Shown piece by piece: positions 39,301 through 49,811 of a stretch of 64,000 nt of DNA (positions within the stretch are counted from its first letter, which is position 1; the number at the start of each line of letters is the position of its first letter). Made by a program: the position numbers and the translations under genes. This stretch comes from Erythrocercus mccallii. Lineage: Eukaryota; Chordata; Aves; Passeriformes; Dicruridae. The DNA is taken from NCBI GenBank assembly GCA_013397435.1, contig VZRG01002079.1, forward strand, positions 43,312 through 107,311. Direction: 5' to 3'. Below the pieces are notes generated by a model that ran no database searches, was not told the origin of the DNA, and was given only the letters and a program-made list of their open reading frames with translations.

Positions 39301-40133
39301 CAGTATTGCAATCACTATACATCAATATTTGGAATATTGCTTTGTTGCCAAAATCTTCAAACATATGCCCTACAACTAATTTGTAATGACAATATATCTT
39401 GAAATATTAAAGTTATTTTTGGATGTGTTAGACATGCATTTATCTCCAAATAGCTCAGATGTAATTAAGCTGAAGTTATTTACACATGAGAAAACTCAAC
39501 AGAGCTATGTAGGAGTCAGAACTCCCATTAATGGGACAGACAGTAAGTGTCACATCTTTGCTCCATGTTGGAATTATTCAGTAAGTTCCTACAAAACAAC
39601 TTGTGACCATGAAAATTGTTTTCAAGCAAGAAGACAGAAGGCTAGAACTTTATCTTTTATAACTGCTACAGACCACAAAATCTACTTCAAAAGAAACGTC
39701 ATGAAAGCCAACACAATCCCATGGAACTTCTCTGTTTTGACAAAAACAAATTTTTGGAGAACATTCACTGGCACACTTCGAAGCAGCTCTCGCTGCAAAA
39801 ACTGATGTGTACTTTGACAGTGATAGTAAAGATACAGTTGTGCTCTAAGCATCTCTTTTCTCCTCAGGGCCGTGTTGCCTCGTGTTATACAGAAGAAATG
39901 ACAGCAACAAGCTTAGCTCGTGGAAATGCAAGTGTATATTCCAGTTTAGAGTTTAAAGGGTGATGGGAAAGACACTGATAAAATACAGAGGGGAGAAATT
40001 CAGCTGAGAAACTGGAAAGGTCTTTTCACCCTACAGAGCGTCTACAACAGCGTCTTAGAATGCTGCTGAACCATCAGAAGGATGTGAGGACACCTTTTCC
40101 ACCATTGCAGCAAATTTTTAGTTATAACTTTAC
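36371..40133. other. Intronic sequence immediately downstream of exon B
   Basis: Non-coding sequence. The 12-mer AAACTCGAGTTC occurs at 38141 and again at 38271. An 8-bp inverted repeat around ATTTTAACATGTGTTAAAAT lies near 38690-38706. The nearest 100 bases to exon B carry its donor site only. No further glypican exon recognised. Confidence 0.55.
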
Positions 40134-40259
40134 CTTTCTACAACATCCTCTCCATTCCAGCAGGTCGAGCTGTCTCTCATCACCAGGTCTCCATCACAAA
40201 GCCTTTCTGCTATGGAGGCATAAAAGGTTCGGGACCGCTTCATGTAATTGATGAACTCT
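40134..40259 (-). CDS. GPC5: Glypican exon B (penultimate pair, downstream member), probably GPC5
   Basis: Internal coding exon of 126 bp on the minus strand, between an acceptor reading ATGTTGCAG and a near-perfect donor AAAG|GTAAAG. Its first base completes the Arg codon left open by exon A. Then come 41 codons and two spare bases, so the next exon must also enter in phase 2. The peptide has Glu-Phe-Ile-Asn-Tyr-Met-Lys, then Thr-Phe-Tyr-Ala-Ser, Glu-Arg-Leu-Cys-Asp, and Ser-Thr-Cys-Trp-Asn-Gly-Glu-Asp-Val-Val-Glu. The Leu-Cys and Cys-Trp-Asn-Gly pair are conserved glypican landmarks, and the cysteines normally form core disulfides. Cys-Trp-Asn-Gly-Glu-Asp and Glu-Phe-Ile-Asn point to GPC5 over GPC3. 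The heparan sulfate Ser-Gly sites and GPI signal lie in the following exon in this family and are not seen here. No stop or frameshift breaks the exon. Confidence 0.88.
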
Positions 40260-42544
40260 CTGCAACATAGGAGAACACATTCAACAACACAACAGCAAAC
40301 TCAGCAGCTAAACCCCCTGCCAGCCTAACCCTCCACCAGATCAACACTTAGCAAATAAGTCATCTGAATTCATTTCTATTTCTTTTGTGTTTTTACTCCT
40401 TATGGACCATCCCAGTTTATTTAGTCCAGTGTCAATACACATAATTACACACATTAAGGGTGCTTTTAACACTTTTAACATTGTGTTAACATGTCTCTCA
40501 CTAAATCTGAAAAAAGGCTACACCTACTCTTTATAAACAGATTTTAAAAAATTGAGAAAACATCATCATAAAAGGCATGGTCAGTACAGTGTATTCCTGA
40601 TGACTGTGTATGGAAAAATGCCCTGAGGGCAAACTGCTGCTTCTTTTATAACCTGATTATACCTACAGTATATACCTGGCTGAGGCAACCATAAAAACAA
40701 ACCAACAAAACAAGTGTTAATTCAGCACACAACTGAGAGGATTTCAGAATGAGAAATTACCCCACTGCCCTGCTTTAGAAGCTCCTGTTTGGTTTGTTAC
40801 AGGTATGCAGAACAAGATTCAGGACACAGACTGAGCTGGAGCTATCTCTGAGCCCCGTGCTTGTCTCAGAACTTCACTGGGGAGGCCAAAGGACTCATTC
40901 TGCTCTGCAGTGTTTCAGCCTGGCAGGCACTGCAGAGGTGCCCGGGGTACAGCTGGATGGAGCTCTGCACAAACCAGCCAGGATTCCTCACTCCTTAGCA
41001 GAAACAGGAGCTTTAAACAACTTTCAAGTGCCCTGGGAAATATCCATTCCTGTGAGGCTGAGGCGGTGGTCATCTCTCCCACAGCTACCTTTATACTTTC
41101 TTTATACTTTCTCAAAAACGTTTAACTATCCCATTTATCTTCTGTGATGAAATCCTGCTCTAGATAAATCAGTCATCACATCCTCCTAAGAAACTAACTT
41201 AGCCTAACAGAGCAGGAAAGCTGGGATTTAAAGCACAGAAAAAGGCAGGAATTTGGGGGCTTACAAAGAGGTAATCAGCATTTCTACCTCTTGAGTACCA
41301 ATTTACAAATATGAGCTCTGAGTAAAGCCAGGCCCAGCCAGAATGTTGCCTGGCAGAACAACCTAAGAGGATCAGTTCCAAAAGGAAACACAGACACCAA
41401 AGATTTTACAGGTTCTAAGTCAGAGTCTTCTTTGAAGGAGGAAACCAGGACCCTTCTAAGAGCCTAAAGCTTGCCTCACTCAGCTCACCCTAGAGGCTTC
41501 AACTCCTTTGCACTCTCAGCAGAATGGGGCTCTGACATTTCAAAGCATTATCTCAGCAAATGCAGATTTCTCTCTCTGCCTCTCAGTCTTACTGAGTGAA
41601 AATATTTACTTTTCATCACTATAAAACTAAACACACTAGGGGAGAAAATGTAGTTTCCCAGTGCCCCACAATGTAAAAGCAGCAATCAAAAGTACTCCAG
41701 CTCCTAGATTAGAGCTGGAGATGAGCTAGGTGTAGAGACAACAAAGGATGTCAGCTTGTTTTCATTCTTACCGAGAGATTTTTTTCAAACTTCTTGATTT
41801 GTCATTCTTTGAAGCTTTCAGAGGCAGAGAACTGGAATAGGCCGGGGAGAATAAGCATCAATCAGAAGAGGTTGGGGAGCAGGGGAGAAGCAGGAATTCA
41901 GGCAAATGAGGAAAAGAAATGAGAAACAAAAGAGAAAAGTAAAAATTATTTGAAAGAAAGCTCACCAAGCACATGCACAGGACAATATAAGAAAATAAAT
42001 AAAGAGAAAAATTATCCTGAGATTTTTGCAAAGTATACATGCAATCAAAAATGTCCGTTCAATACTGGAAAAAAGTACAACTGAGACTGTTTGTCCCAAT
42101 CATTTTCAAGTAAGAGCAGAATTATAAATGCAGTGCACGCAGTAGAAAGTTGAAAATAAATTCAGTGGTCCTTAAATTAAGTGTAACTGATACCAAATGG
42201 AAGGACTGTAAATACATGAAGCTGTACAAGGAAACAATGGCAAACAGTTTAGAATGAGAACCACGGGAAGGGGGATACAAACCAGCAGCGTTCATGTTCT
42301 GGTACAATGAGCAATTTACTGCCTGTTAATAAATAATATAAATACAGGTATTTTTTGCTGTTCTGAGATTGCACCACTGAAAAAACACCCAGCTTTGCAA
42401 AAGTGGAGATACAGACTTTCAGGCTCTAGTGGAGGAAGAACAGTGGAAATGCCTCGTGATTATTTAGTGTTCTTACTGGAGAGAGCAAGCACCATCTTCA
42501 GCAGCCTGAGGACAGCAGACAATGCAGCTTTGCCATCACAGCCC

Positions 42545-43228
42545 TGGCACCTGCCTGCAGGAATTGGCCACGGGACAGGAGGGACCTCGTGGAACCCTGG
42601 AGGCTGAGAATTTCAGGCTTTCTGTGCTAAAAGGTGCTGACCCTCAAGCAAGTACCACATTTGACTTGAAGCCTTGGGACAGGCTCCTGAGATTGAGTGA
42701 TTGCACTGGGGTTGTGGGTGTGGAGTTTGAATAGAATTGTGTGATCTCACAGGGTGCAAAACTTGAATTTGGGATTTTTGTATATAGTAATACATGTGAG
42801 TCAAGATGGAGAGCTTTGGGTGTTGTCTGGGTCCTCCTTCTTCAGCTTCTTCTTCCTTCTTCTTCATAGGTTTGGGTGGTTTTCTGTAATTGGTTGATGG
42901 AGTCTGCATTGCAGGCTTCAAGTAGTTAGTTTTTGGGTTTAAAATAAAAATAATTTAGGTGGCCTTTCATAACTGTATGGATTGTCCTTGGAAAGACCTG
43001 GTAGAGATAGAGAAGTTCTCCATTTTACCTCATTTCTCTAACTTGCTAGTTAGAGCTCACAGCTGTGAGTCTGTAAATAGATAAGAAATGATAAACATCC
43101 AAGTCCAAACTCAAAACTGCATCTCCTGTGTTTCAATGTCAGCTTTGGCAGTGGCTGAAAAGAAGCCAAAACCCAGACACAGGGACCTGCACTGACCACC
43201 AGGTGAGTGGCACCTGCCTGCAGGAATT
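42545..43228. repeat. 21-bp perfect direct repeats bracketing the LTR-like element
   Basis: TGGCACCTGCCTGCAGGAAT plus one T occurs at 42545-42565 and again, identically, at 43208-43228. The two copies enclose the LTR-like sequence with about 40 and 86 bases to spare. They are too long for an ERV target-site duplication, which is 4-6 bp. Confidence 0.85.
42605..43121 (+). mobile_element. Probable ERVL-type solo LTR
   Basis: About 500 bp resembling, from memory, LTRs common in passerine genomes. Recognisable stretches are TGAGAATTTCAGGCTTTCTG at the left, GAATAGAATTGTGTGATC, TATATAGTAATACATG, AAGATGGAGAGCTTTGGG, a CTTCTTCTTCCTTCTTCTTC tract, and a right end with CTGTAAATAGATAAG and ATGATAAAC as a possible polyadenylation region. 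No gag, pol or env follows, and no second LTR is present, so a solo LTR from recombination is likely. Both ends are uncertain and I found no clear target-site duplication. It lies antisense in the glypican intron. Confidence 0.5.
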
Positions 43229-46200
43229 CCAACACAGCCACTCAAAAAACCAAATGAAAATTTCTAACAGGGAAAATCTGGATCAGCTGAAACTTTGGCC
43301 CTGGCCAGTGGTTCACATGCATCTGACATTAATAATCTGGTTTGTACTAGCACTTTATTACTCAAATGTTAATAAAATCATGTGATGTCTGACCCAGTAG
43401 ATAGTTTATGTTAAATGAAATAGACATCATTGACTTCACACATTCCCAAAGGAATTCCTAAATTGTTGATTTTAAGATGTATAAAAGGTCTGTAAATTCA
43501 TGGCATAATAAAGAAATCCCAACAAAATATAATTTCCAAGGCTTCTCCCTCCAGTCAGGGACCTAATATGTTACAGTTCTTTGTTAAACGTATTTTATAT
43601 ACAGCTCTGTAACCAGTCTGTGTTTAGTGGTTTGAAATGTTCCATGGAGCAGAGATGCTAAAAAGGTATTCAGCTTTGCTGGGAGACCAGACCCTGACCA
43701 GAACAGCTCTTTGTGCTGAACTCAGCAATAACATTCCAATTTACTGAGATTCTGTACATGCCATTTACATTCCCTGTACCATCATATGGTTTCAATTTTC
43801 TTGTCATCTCTATTACATGTTATAGTAACCTCCACATTAAAAAACGACTACAGCAGCAATCCTGCCAGTTTCAGTTAATCCCTGACTATGATTGTGTAAT
43901 GGTAAAAAAAATAATAATCAATTTTATGCTTTCCAGTTTAATCATAGGAAATGGTTTCTTGCAAGATCATGCAACATTTATTCAAGTTTCAGCTTCTTTC
44001 ATTACTGTCCCTGACACTTAAGTGATGCATAACAAAAAATATGCAGGAATGGAATGCAGAGTAAAATCAAGAGAGATGGGAAATCTCCCAGGAACTCATG
44101 GGAGTAAGAGGAGAAGAAGAGTGTTCGACTACTACAGAAGAGGATCCAGTTGCTCCGTGCACTCAGGGACCTTGCAGATCTGGCTGTGCAGAAGAGTGAA
44201 GGGTGAGGAGGGCTGAGGAGGGCTCCAGCCAGACCCCAAACACCTCTCCCTGAAGAACCACGTCACGCCAAGGGACACATTTAACACCCCCCTGTCCTGC
44301 AGCAGCAGCCTGGCTCTGCCCAACAGCTGAAACCAGAGCTTCTCCAACTCCTTGGACAAGGAGCCCCATTTTTTACGTGGCCAAGCAGAGACTCAGCACT
44401 TCTGCAGCAAACATCCACGTGAAGCTGTCTGGCACTGGGCTTTAAGGGCATCTCTGAGCAGGTCGTACACAAGAGAGGAGAGGCCATTTGATTGTGGTTT
44501 CTCCTCCAGATGTGCCAACCACAGAGGTTCTTCTCTTTGAGCTCAGGAATGCTCTGACACGTAAGGGAATGTGCCACAGCTTTCCTGTTTACTTGGAGAG
44601 TGTTGGTCTGTTCCTCCTCTTTTTCCTTCCTTACCCTAGAAGGCTGGAGTCATGTCCCATACTCCTCTTGAATTAAAGGATCATTTGGGAGGATGGCTCT
44701 TACCCAGACCTACAGACAGACTCAGCAGGGCCAGGGTGGGTGACCTTGCACCTGAACTGACAGCAGCTGACATTACTGCTCTCCATTTCTTAAAATCACC
44801 AGAAGGAAAGGCTTCACAAAAGATTCATGTAATTACTCTCATCATCTGGTGCCCCTGTTGCAATTTTCTGTCACTCTAAGTGCATTTTACACAACCCACT
44901 GCAGAAATTATTTCACTCATGTATTATAGATTTTTATTACCTTAAATTGATTTTTATTGATAGCATATGTGATTAAATGATGGAGAATGAACAACACAGT
45001 GATGCAGCCAATCAATGTGTCTTTCACTCTATGGTTTCACAATTGTTTCCAAGAAGCAGAAGTACAAGCTTCAGGCCATGTGTTTTATAGGAAGTTGTGG
45101 AGAACAGCTTCAAATTTTCCACTTCTTACTATTTATGGCATATTTCCATCATTCATTTTTGGTGCACAGACTCTCCACAATACCTATCAACACTGTAATT
45201 CAGTAATTTTTCATGCTAATTATATAAGCAGGGACTTAGTTTAGATTTTTTGGATAAATTAATTTTCAATGTGCAGACCAATTCTGGCAAACTGTCTAAT
45301 TTACAGCGCATTTGTTTATTTTCTTTTCCATCTACAAGCCTTACATTTTAAAAGGTTAATATCCAAATAATTCTAGATGGTTGGGAAGAGGAGGAAGCAG
45401 ATACTCAGGTGAGAAAGAGCAGCTTTCATGCCACTGAAGACACAAAGTTGCAACTGTTTAAGAGATCACCTGTTGACATGTTGGCAATTCTGGCTTTTGG
45501 GCTGCCAGTGTTAAGCCCCAGCCAAGTCAGTGAGTTACACAGAAGATGGCCCAGGGCTCTGTGCTGTTAAAAGTCTATTTCAGTAATTGTACTACAACTG
45601 TTCTTTATATTTTTACTGCTGAAGGTATTAATTTAATTTCTGTAGTGCTGCTTTTTTCTGATTTGCATGGTAAAAATTGATTAACTCCAAACACTAGCAA
45701 AAACTGTTATGGTTTGCTTTTAAATTACAAAAGGATAACAAATTATCACTATCACTCAAAAAACTTTGCTTGCAGTTATTACTTTTATCTTTTAGAATAG
45801 TGTTTGTTCCATTCATGCAAGCTGAGAATTAGAACAGAAATGGCTAAAATTCTCATTTTCCCAACTGAGACATCAGAACCCAGGATGTGGAAAGGTTAAC
45901 ACTGCTGTCTGTCATCCACCTCTCCAATAAACAGAGATACACACGGACTGCCTGGGCAGTTCAGATGCTGGTTTTGAACAGAGGTAAGCCCAGCACAGCT
46001 CCACTGACGTGGCTTGTTCCAGATTAACTCTGCTCTTACAGAGGACAATGTGCCAGCCAGAAATAGGCACTGGGAGTTTATGGGCAATTTGCTCTGACAT
46101 CTACTTGTGTATCGTGAGTGGGATTGCAAATAAAATCCTTTCCTAGAATGTACAGAAAGCCAATTCAGGAGCTACACAAGGTAAAGTGACAGAAAAACTG

Positions 46201-46819
46201 AGGAGATCTAGGAACAGGGATATTGCTGTCCAGGCCAGTGGCAGTACTCAGCTGTAGGTGTCTCAGATGGGGCACAGCTGAAGAACAGAAGCCAAGATGG
46301 ACACAACAAGCCTAAAAAAGTCCTTCAGCTTTTTCTCTGATATGTAACAAATCAAGGAGATTCCAAAGGGTCTTACCACTCCTGCCCAGTCCAGTGGAAT
46401 CAGGGACTGATGTGGTGTCAGGGCAGTGAATCTTCTCTTTTCACCCCTTTGTCCTCCCCAACTTCTGCCCCTGCATGAGCCCATGTCCTTACAGACCTGG
46501 GCAATTACATTTTAAGTACTTTAGGCTCAGCTGTGGAAATCGGTTTCCTCAGACTTTGTGGAGGAAAAGCTTTCACCATTTGCACTGAAAGATTCTGGAA
46601 ATAATGAACGCCTTGGTACTAAGCAATGAAACCAAGGAAGGTTTTCTGGCCTTTCTTGCAGAGAGCCACAATGTGAAGCCACAGAGTGACCTGTGTGACT
46701 GCCAGTGATGGGGAGCACACAGAGGGGTGACAGAGCTGAGGCTTTGGCTTAAACAAAGAACCAACTGCACAGTCAACGAGCCCAGGGTTTGTTTCAAAGC
46801 ACCTGCAGCCTAGGGTTAC

Positions 46820-46950
46820 CTTCTTTTATTGTTCAGGCTGGTGTGAGCCATGACAAACGTCTGGGTTTCAGTCACTTCCTTCACTGGCACAATATTGGCT
46901 GAGGACAGGTTCCCTTCTTGCTGTTTGGGCTGTCCACACACTTTATCGAC
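46820..46950 (-). CDS. GPC5: Glypican exon A (penultimate pair, upstream member), probably GPC5
   Basis: Internal coding exon of 131 bp. Read on the minus strand it follows a pyrimidine-rich tract ending in TTGCAG and ends at AAG|GTAACC, a good donor. It starts in phase 0 and gives 43 codons plus two bases: it opens Val-Asp-Lys-Val-Cys-Gly-Gln-Pro and closes Leu-Asn-Asn-Lys-Arg plus AG. The Cys-Gly-x-Pro opening and the basic end that runs into Arg-Glu-Phe-Ile-Asn match the glypican segment just before the C-terminal core helices, closest to GPC5 as I know the family. The middle of the exon, where glypicans vary most, shows little similarity. GPC5 is an extracellular GPI-anchored heparan sulfate proteoglycan acting in growth-factor and Hedgehog/Wnt signalling. 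The segment has one cysteine and no transmembrane stretch. I see no Arg-x-x-Arg convertase site after the Cys-Gly, where GPC3 has one. Alternative: GPC3, less likely. Confidence 0.8.
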
Positions 46951-49756
46951 CTGCAAGAAAGGGAGGGGAAGGAAAACAGGGTGAGAGTGGAGAAACGGAT
47001 TTACAATCCCACAAAAGTCTGCCTGCTTCTTGCAGTCCCTGCTCACTGCACAAGAAAGGAAGGATAGAAAGGATTCTTCCTTCAAGCAGCTGGAAACAAA
47101 TGCCTTGCAAAAGAAGGGCCAAATTCCAAGGCGAAGAAAGCCAGCAGTCATGGATTTGTCAGTGGCCACCTGGACTACAACACACTTGGAAAGGCTGAAG
47201 TAGTCACTGACGAATTATTGGAAAATTGAACTACTGAAGGTACACAGATATGGTGGAACATCTGCCCCCTGCATAAAGAGCAGAGTCTATCTGGGGTTTG
47301 AAGGGGATTGTAATCAGAAGATAACCAATTCTCCCAGCCTTTAACCAGGCCATGTAACATCACTCAGCCCTCACTGCCCTTGCTGAAGCCTCTCACAGGG
47401 ATTTAGTGTCAGTCCAGGAGAAAGCAAGCTTGTGTTTATCCTTTCTGCAGTGGGCATCTGACACTGCTCGTGTATCCTGACATATTTACTTGCTGTAACA
47501 GCTTTAAGTGACAACAGGAAGACAAGTCTCTTCCCTCTCTAATCCACAAATGAGTAACCTGTGATGTTTCACCTACACCTACACGAGCAAACATGAAGAG
47601 ATCACAAAGGAAATCCTGCTCTAGGCATGGTACCACCAATGACCTGAATCCCACAGAATCCATCACCCTGCACAGCCCTGGTTTTGGTATCCCTTCTGCA
47701 AGGTCCTGCAGTAACCAACCAGGGTGAGATGGGTTCCTACTGCTCTGTGCACTTCCCTGTATCTTTAGAACCCTACGAGTCTGCTGAGTGTTTCAGCCCG
47801 CAGATGATTTCAGGTAACTTTCTCTGTCCCTCTGCACCACTGTGATGCAGATGTCAGCACAAGCACAGCACAATTTTCTCTGCCTCAGCCCACTGCCTCC
47901 AGGAAAACCACGACTATGTGAAGCTAAGACATCCCTCTCTGAAAAAGCAGGCAAACAATGTGGAAAACTTGGAAGCTCTGGAGGCATGACAGTTCCTGTC
48001 AGCTTTAGTTGTATGAGTTCCAGCCCAGTCCAGCATAATATGAAGAACCCAAAACTGCAGCAACGGAATGGGAACGTACTGGATGAATCCTGACACATCT
48101 CCAGCAGCCAGGGTGGGAGCCAGCTGCCTCACTCAACACCAGGCACTGTGGATATTGGTCTGATCTCACCAGGCACTAGCACAGCACTGTTTGAAAATAC
48201 AACTTTGGAAATTAAATAGTCTATTTCAGTCCCTTCTAGAAAAGGAAAAAAACCCCCACTCTATGCAAATAAAAATATCAAACAAAAAAGCCTTTTGACC
48301 CTCTGGAGCTGGACAGAGAGTACAACACAGCTGGACCACATTCCTGCACAGGATGCTTTCTGCCCTCCACCCCTGGCTTCCCAGGTCTCCTACAGCACAC
48401 AGACCCAAATTCCCAGCACAGGTCTCTGCAAAATCCATCTCAGATTACATCATGTCACTAAAGTTCATGTCTTCAAATTACATACACCTCAAATCTTGTC
48501 ACTGTGCATGTGAGACAGTTTGTACCAACTAAAATCAGAGTGGTTTGCAAAAGCAATGTGGTTCTCATATACACTAGTGATGGAGAACTCCCAAGTTGTT
48601 TTGTTTTCCTGAAAGAAGATTCAAAGATATTTTAGTCATCATTTCTGTTGTGAATCAACAATTTAAGCATCCAACTGAAAACACCAACTTTGTTTTGATT
48701 TGAATTTTTGATACGATAGAAATTACTCTAGATTGCCCAGGTTTCAGTATTTCCTATGCCAAACCTATGCTTTAGGGCTTTTATAAGCAATAGTAACAGT
48801 TTCCTGCATATCAAACAAAACCACATTGTTTGAGGGAAAAAAAATTCTCAGTGGAAAATTTTAACCAGTTCTACTCCATTAAGGATAAAGTTATTTGTTA
48901 CATAAAAGGGCAAACCACACTTCTTTTGTCACACAGGCCTCTCAGTGCCTTTCGCCCCAGTCCAGCTCCCCCAGCTGGTCGCAGGTCAGGCAGTCCCAGC
49001 CCCTCTAGGAGGGTTATCCATGTTTGGCATATTTGGTCCAGATTTTCAATGAGTTAAACAGAAATCTGGCTTTTATTTTTTTTTTTTCATATGGACTAAT
49101 TTTCACATCTCTCTGATGTGTATTTTTCTGCAAAATGAAACAACAGAAAAGCCTGAATTTTACCAGCTAATTTGAGCAGTGACAGAGCGGATGGCACAGA
49201 CGAGAACACTCAGGTATGAAAAACCACCTCAACTTCCAGATGGGATAGCTATGAAAAATAACATAATGTTGTGTAAATTGAAAAGCATGAGGCCAAACAC
49301 CCCAAAAGGCGTTTTCTGGAACTGCAGCATCTGGGATTACTGCTACAAGTTCCTGTGTGTTAACAGTGAAGGACACAGAGTTTCCCCCCCATCCTAAGGG
49401 CTCCACACAGTGCACTGCCAGTTTAACCCAGGGTTTGGGAATCAAGCCTCACAGGAATTGGGGACAGCAATTTTAAAGCTCTTTCCCTAATCTCAAGGTC
49501 TAGGGCTCGGAATAATCAGGAATCAACATAAAGAATGACTGAGCCCATTTCTTGGATTTTTAAACTGAAAACAAGCCTGCCAATCTTAAATTATAAACTG
49601 ACAGAAAATCATCCCTCGTTAATGGTAGGACCGCAAGGTCATTCTGCCTCTCTCTGTCACGATACTTAAGCACCGTCTTCTAAAACATCTATAGCTGAAA
49701 ACTGGTATTTCTCCTGCCTCATCATCTTCTGATTATCCACCATGTTTCATATTTTA

Positions 49757-49811
49757 TTCATATTAAAGCTTTTTTCATATTAAAGCTTTTTATTCATATT
49801 AAAGCCTTTTT
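49757..49811. repeat. Small minisatellite, three units
   Basis: TTCATATTAAAGC followed by a T run occurs three times in tandem, with unit length varying through the T run. The third unit reads AAAGCC where the others read AAAGCT. Confidence 0.9.

Larger units (their letters stand above)
40260..46819 (-). other. Intron between exons A and B, about 6.6 kb
   Basis: Bounded on the minus strand by GTAACC at the exon A end and TTGCAG at the exon B end, so a standard GT-AG, phase 2 intron. The chief content is a probable ERV LTR at about 42605-43121, antisense to the gene. The remainder is AT-rich with no exon or RNA gene that I recognise. Confidence 0.8.

Noticed and set aside
39386..39805. 139-codon open frame on the + strand close to exon B
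   Set aside because: It is on the opposite strand to the glypican gene, has no similarity I know of, and ends without any processing signal.
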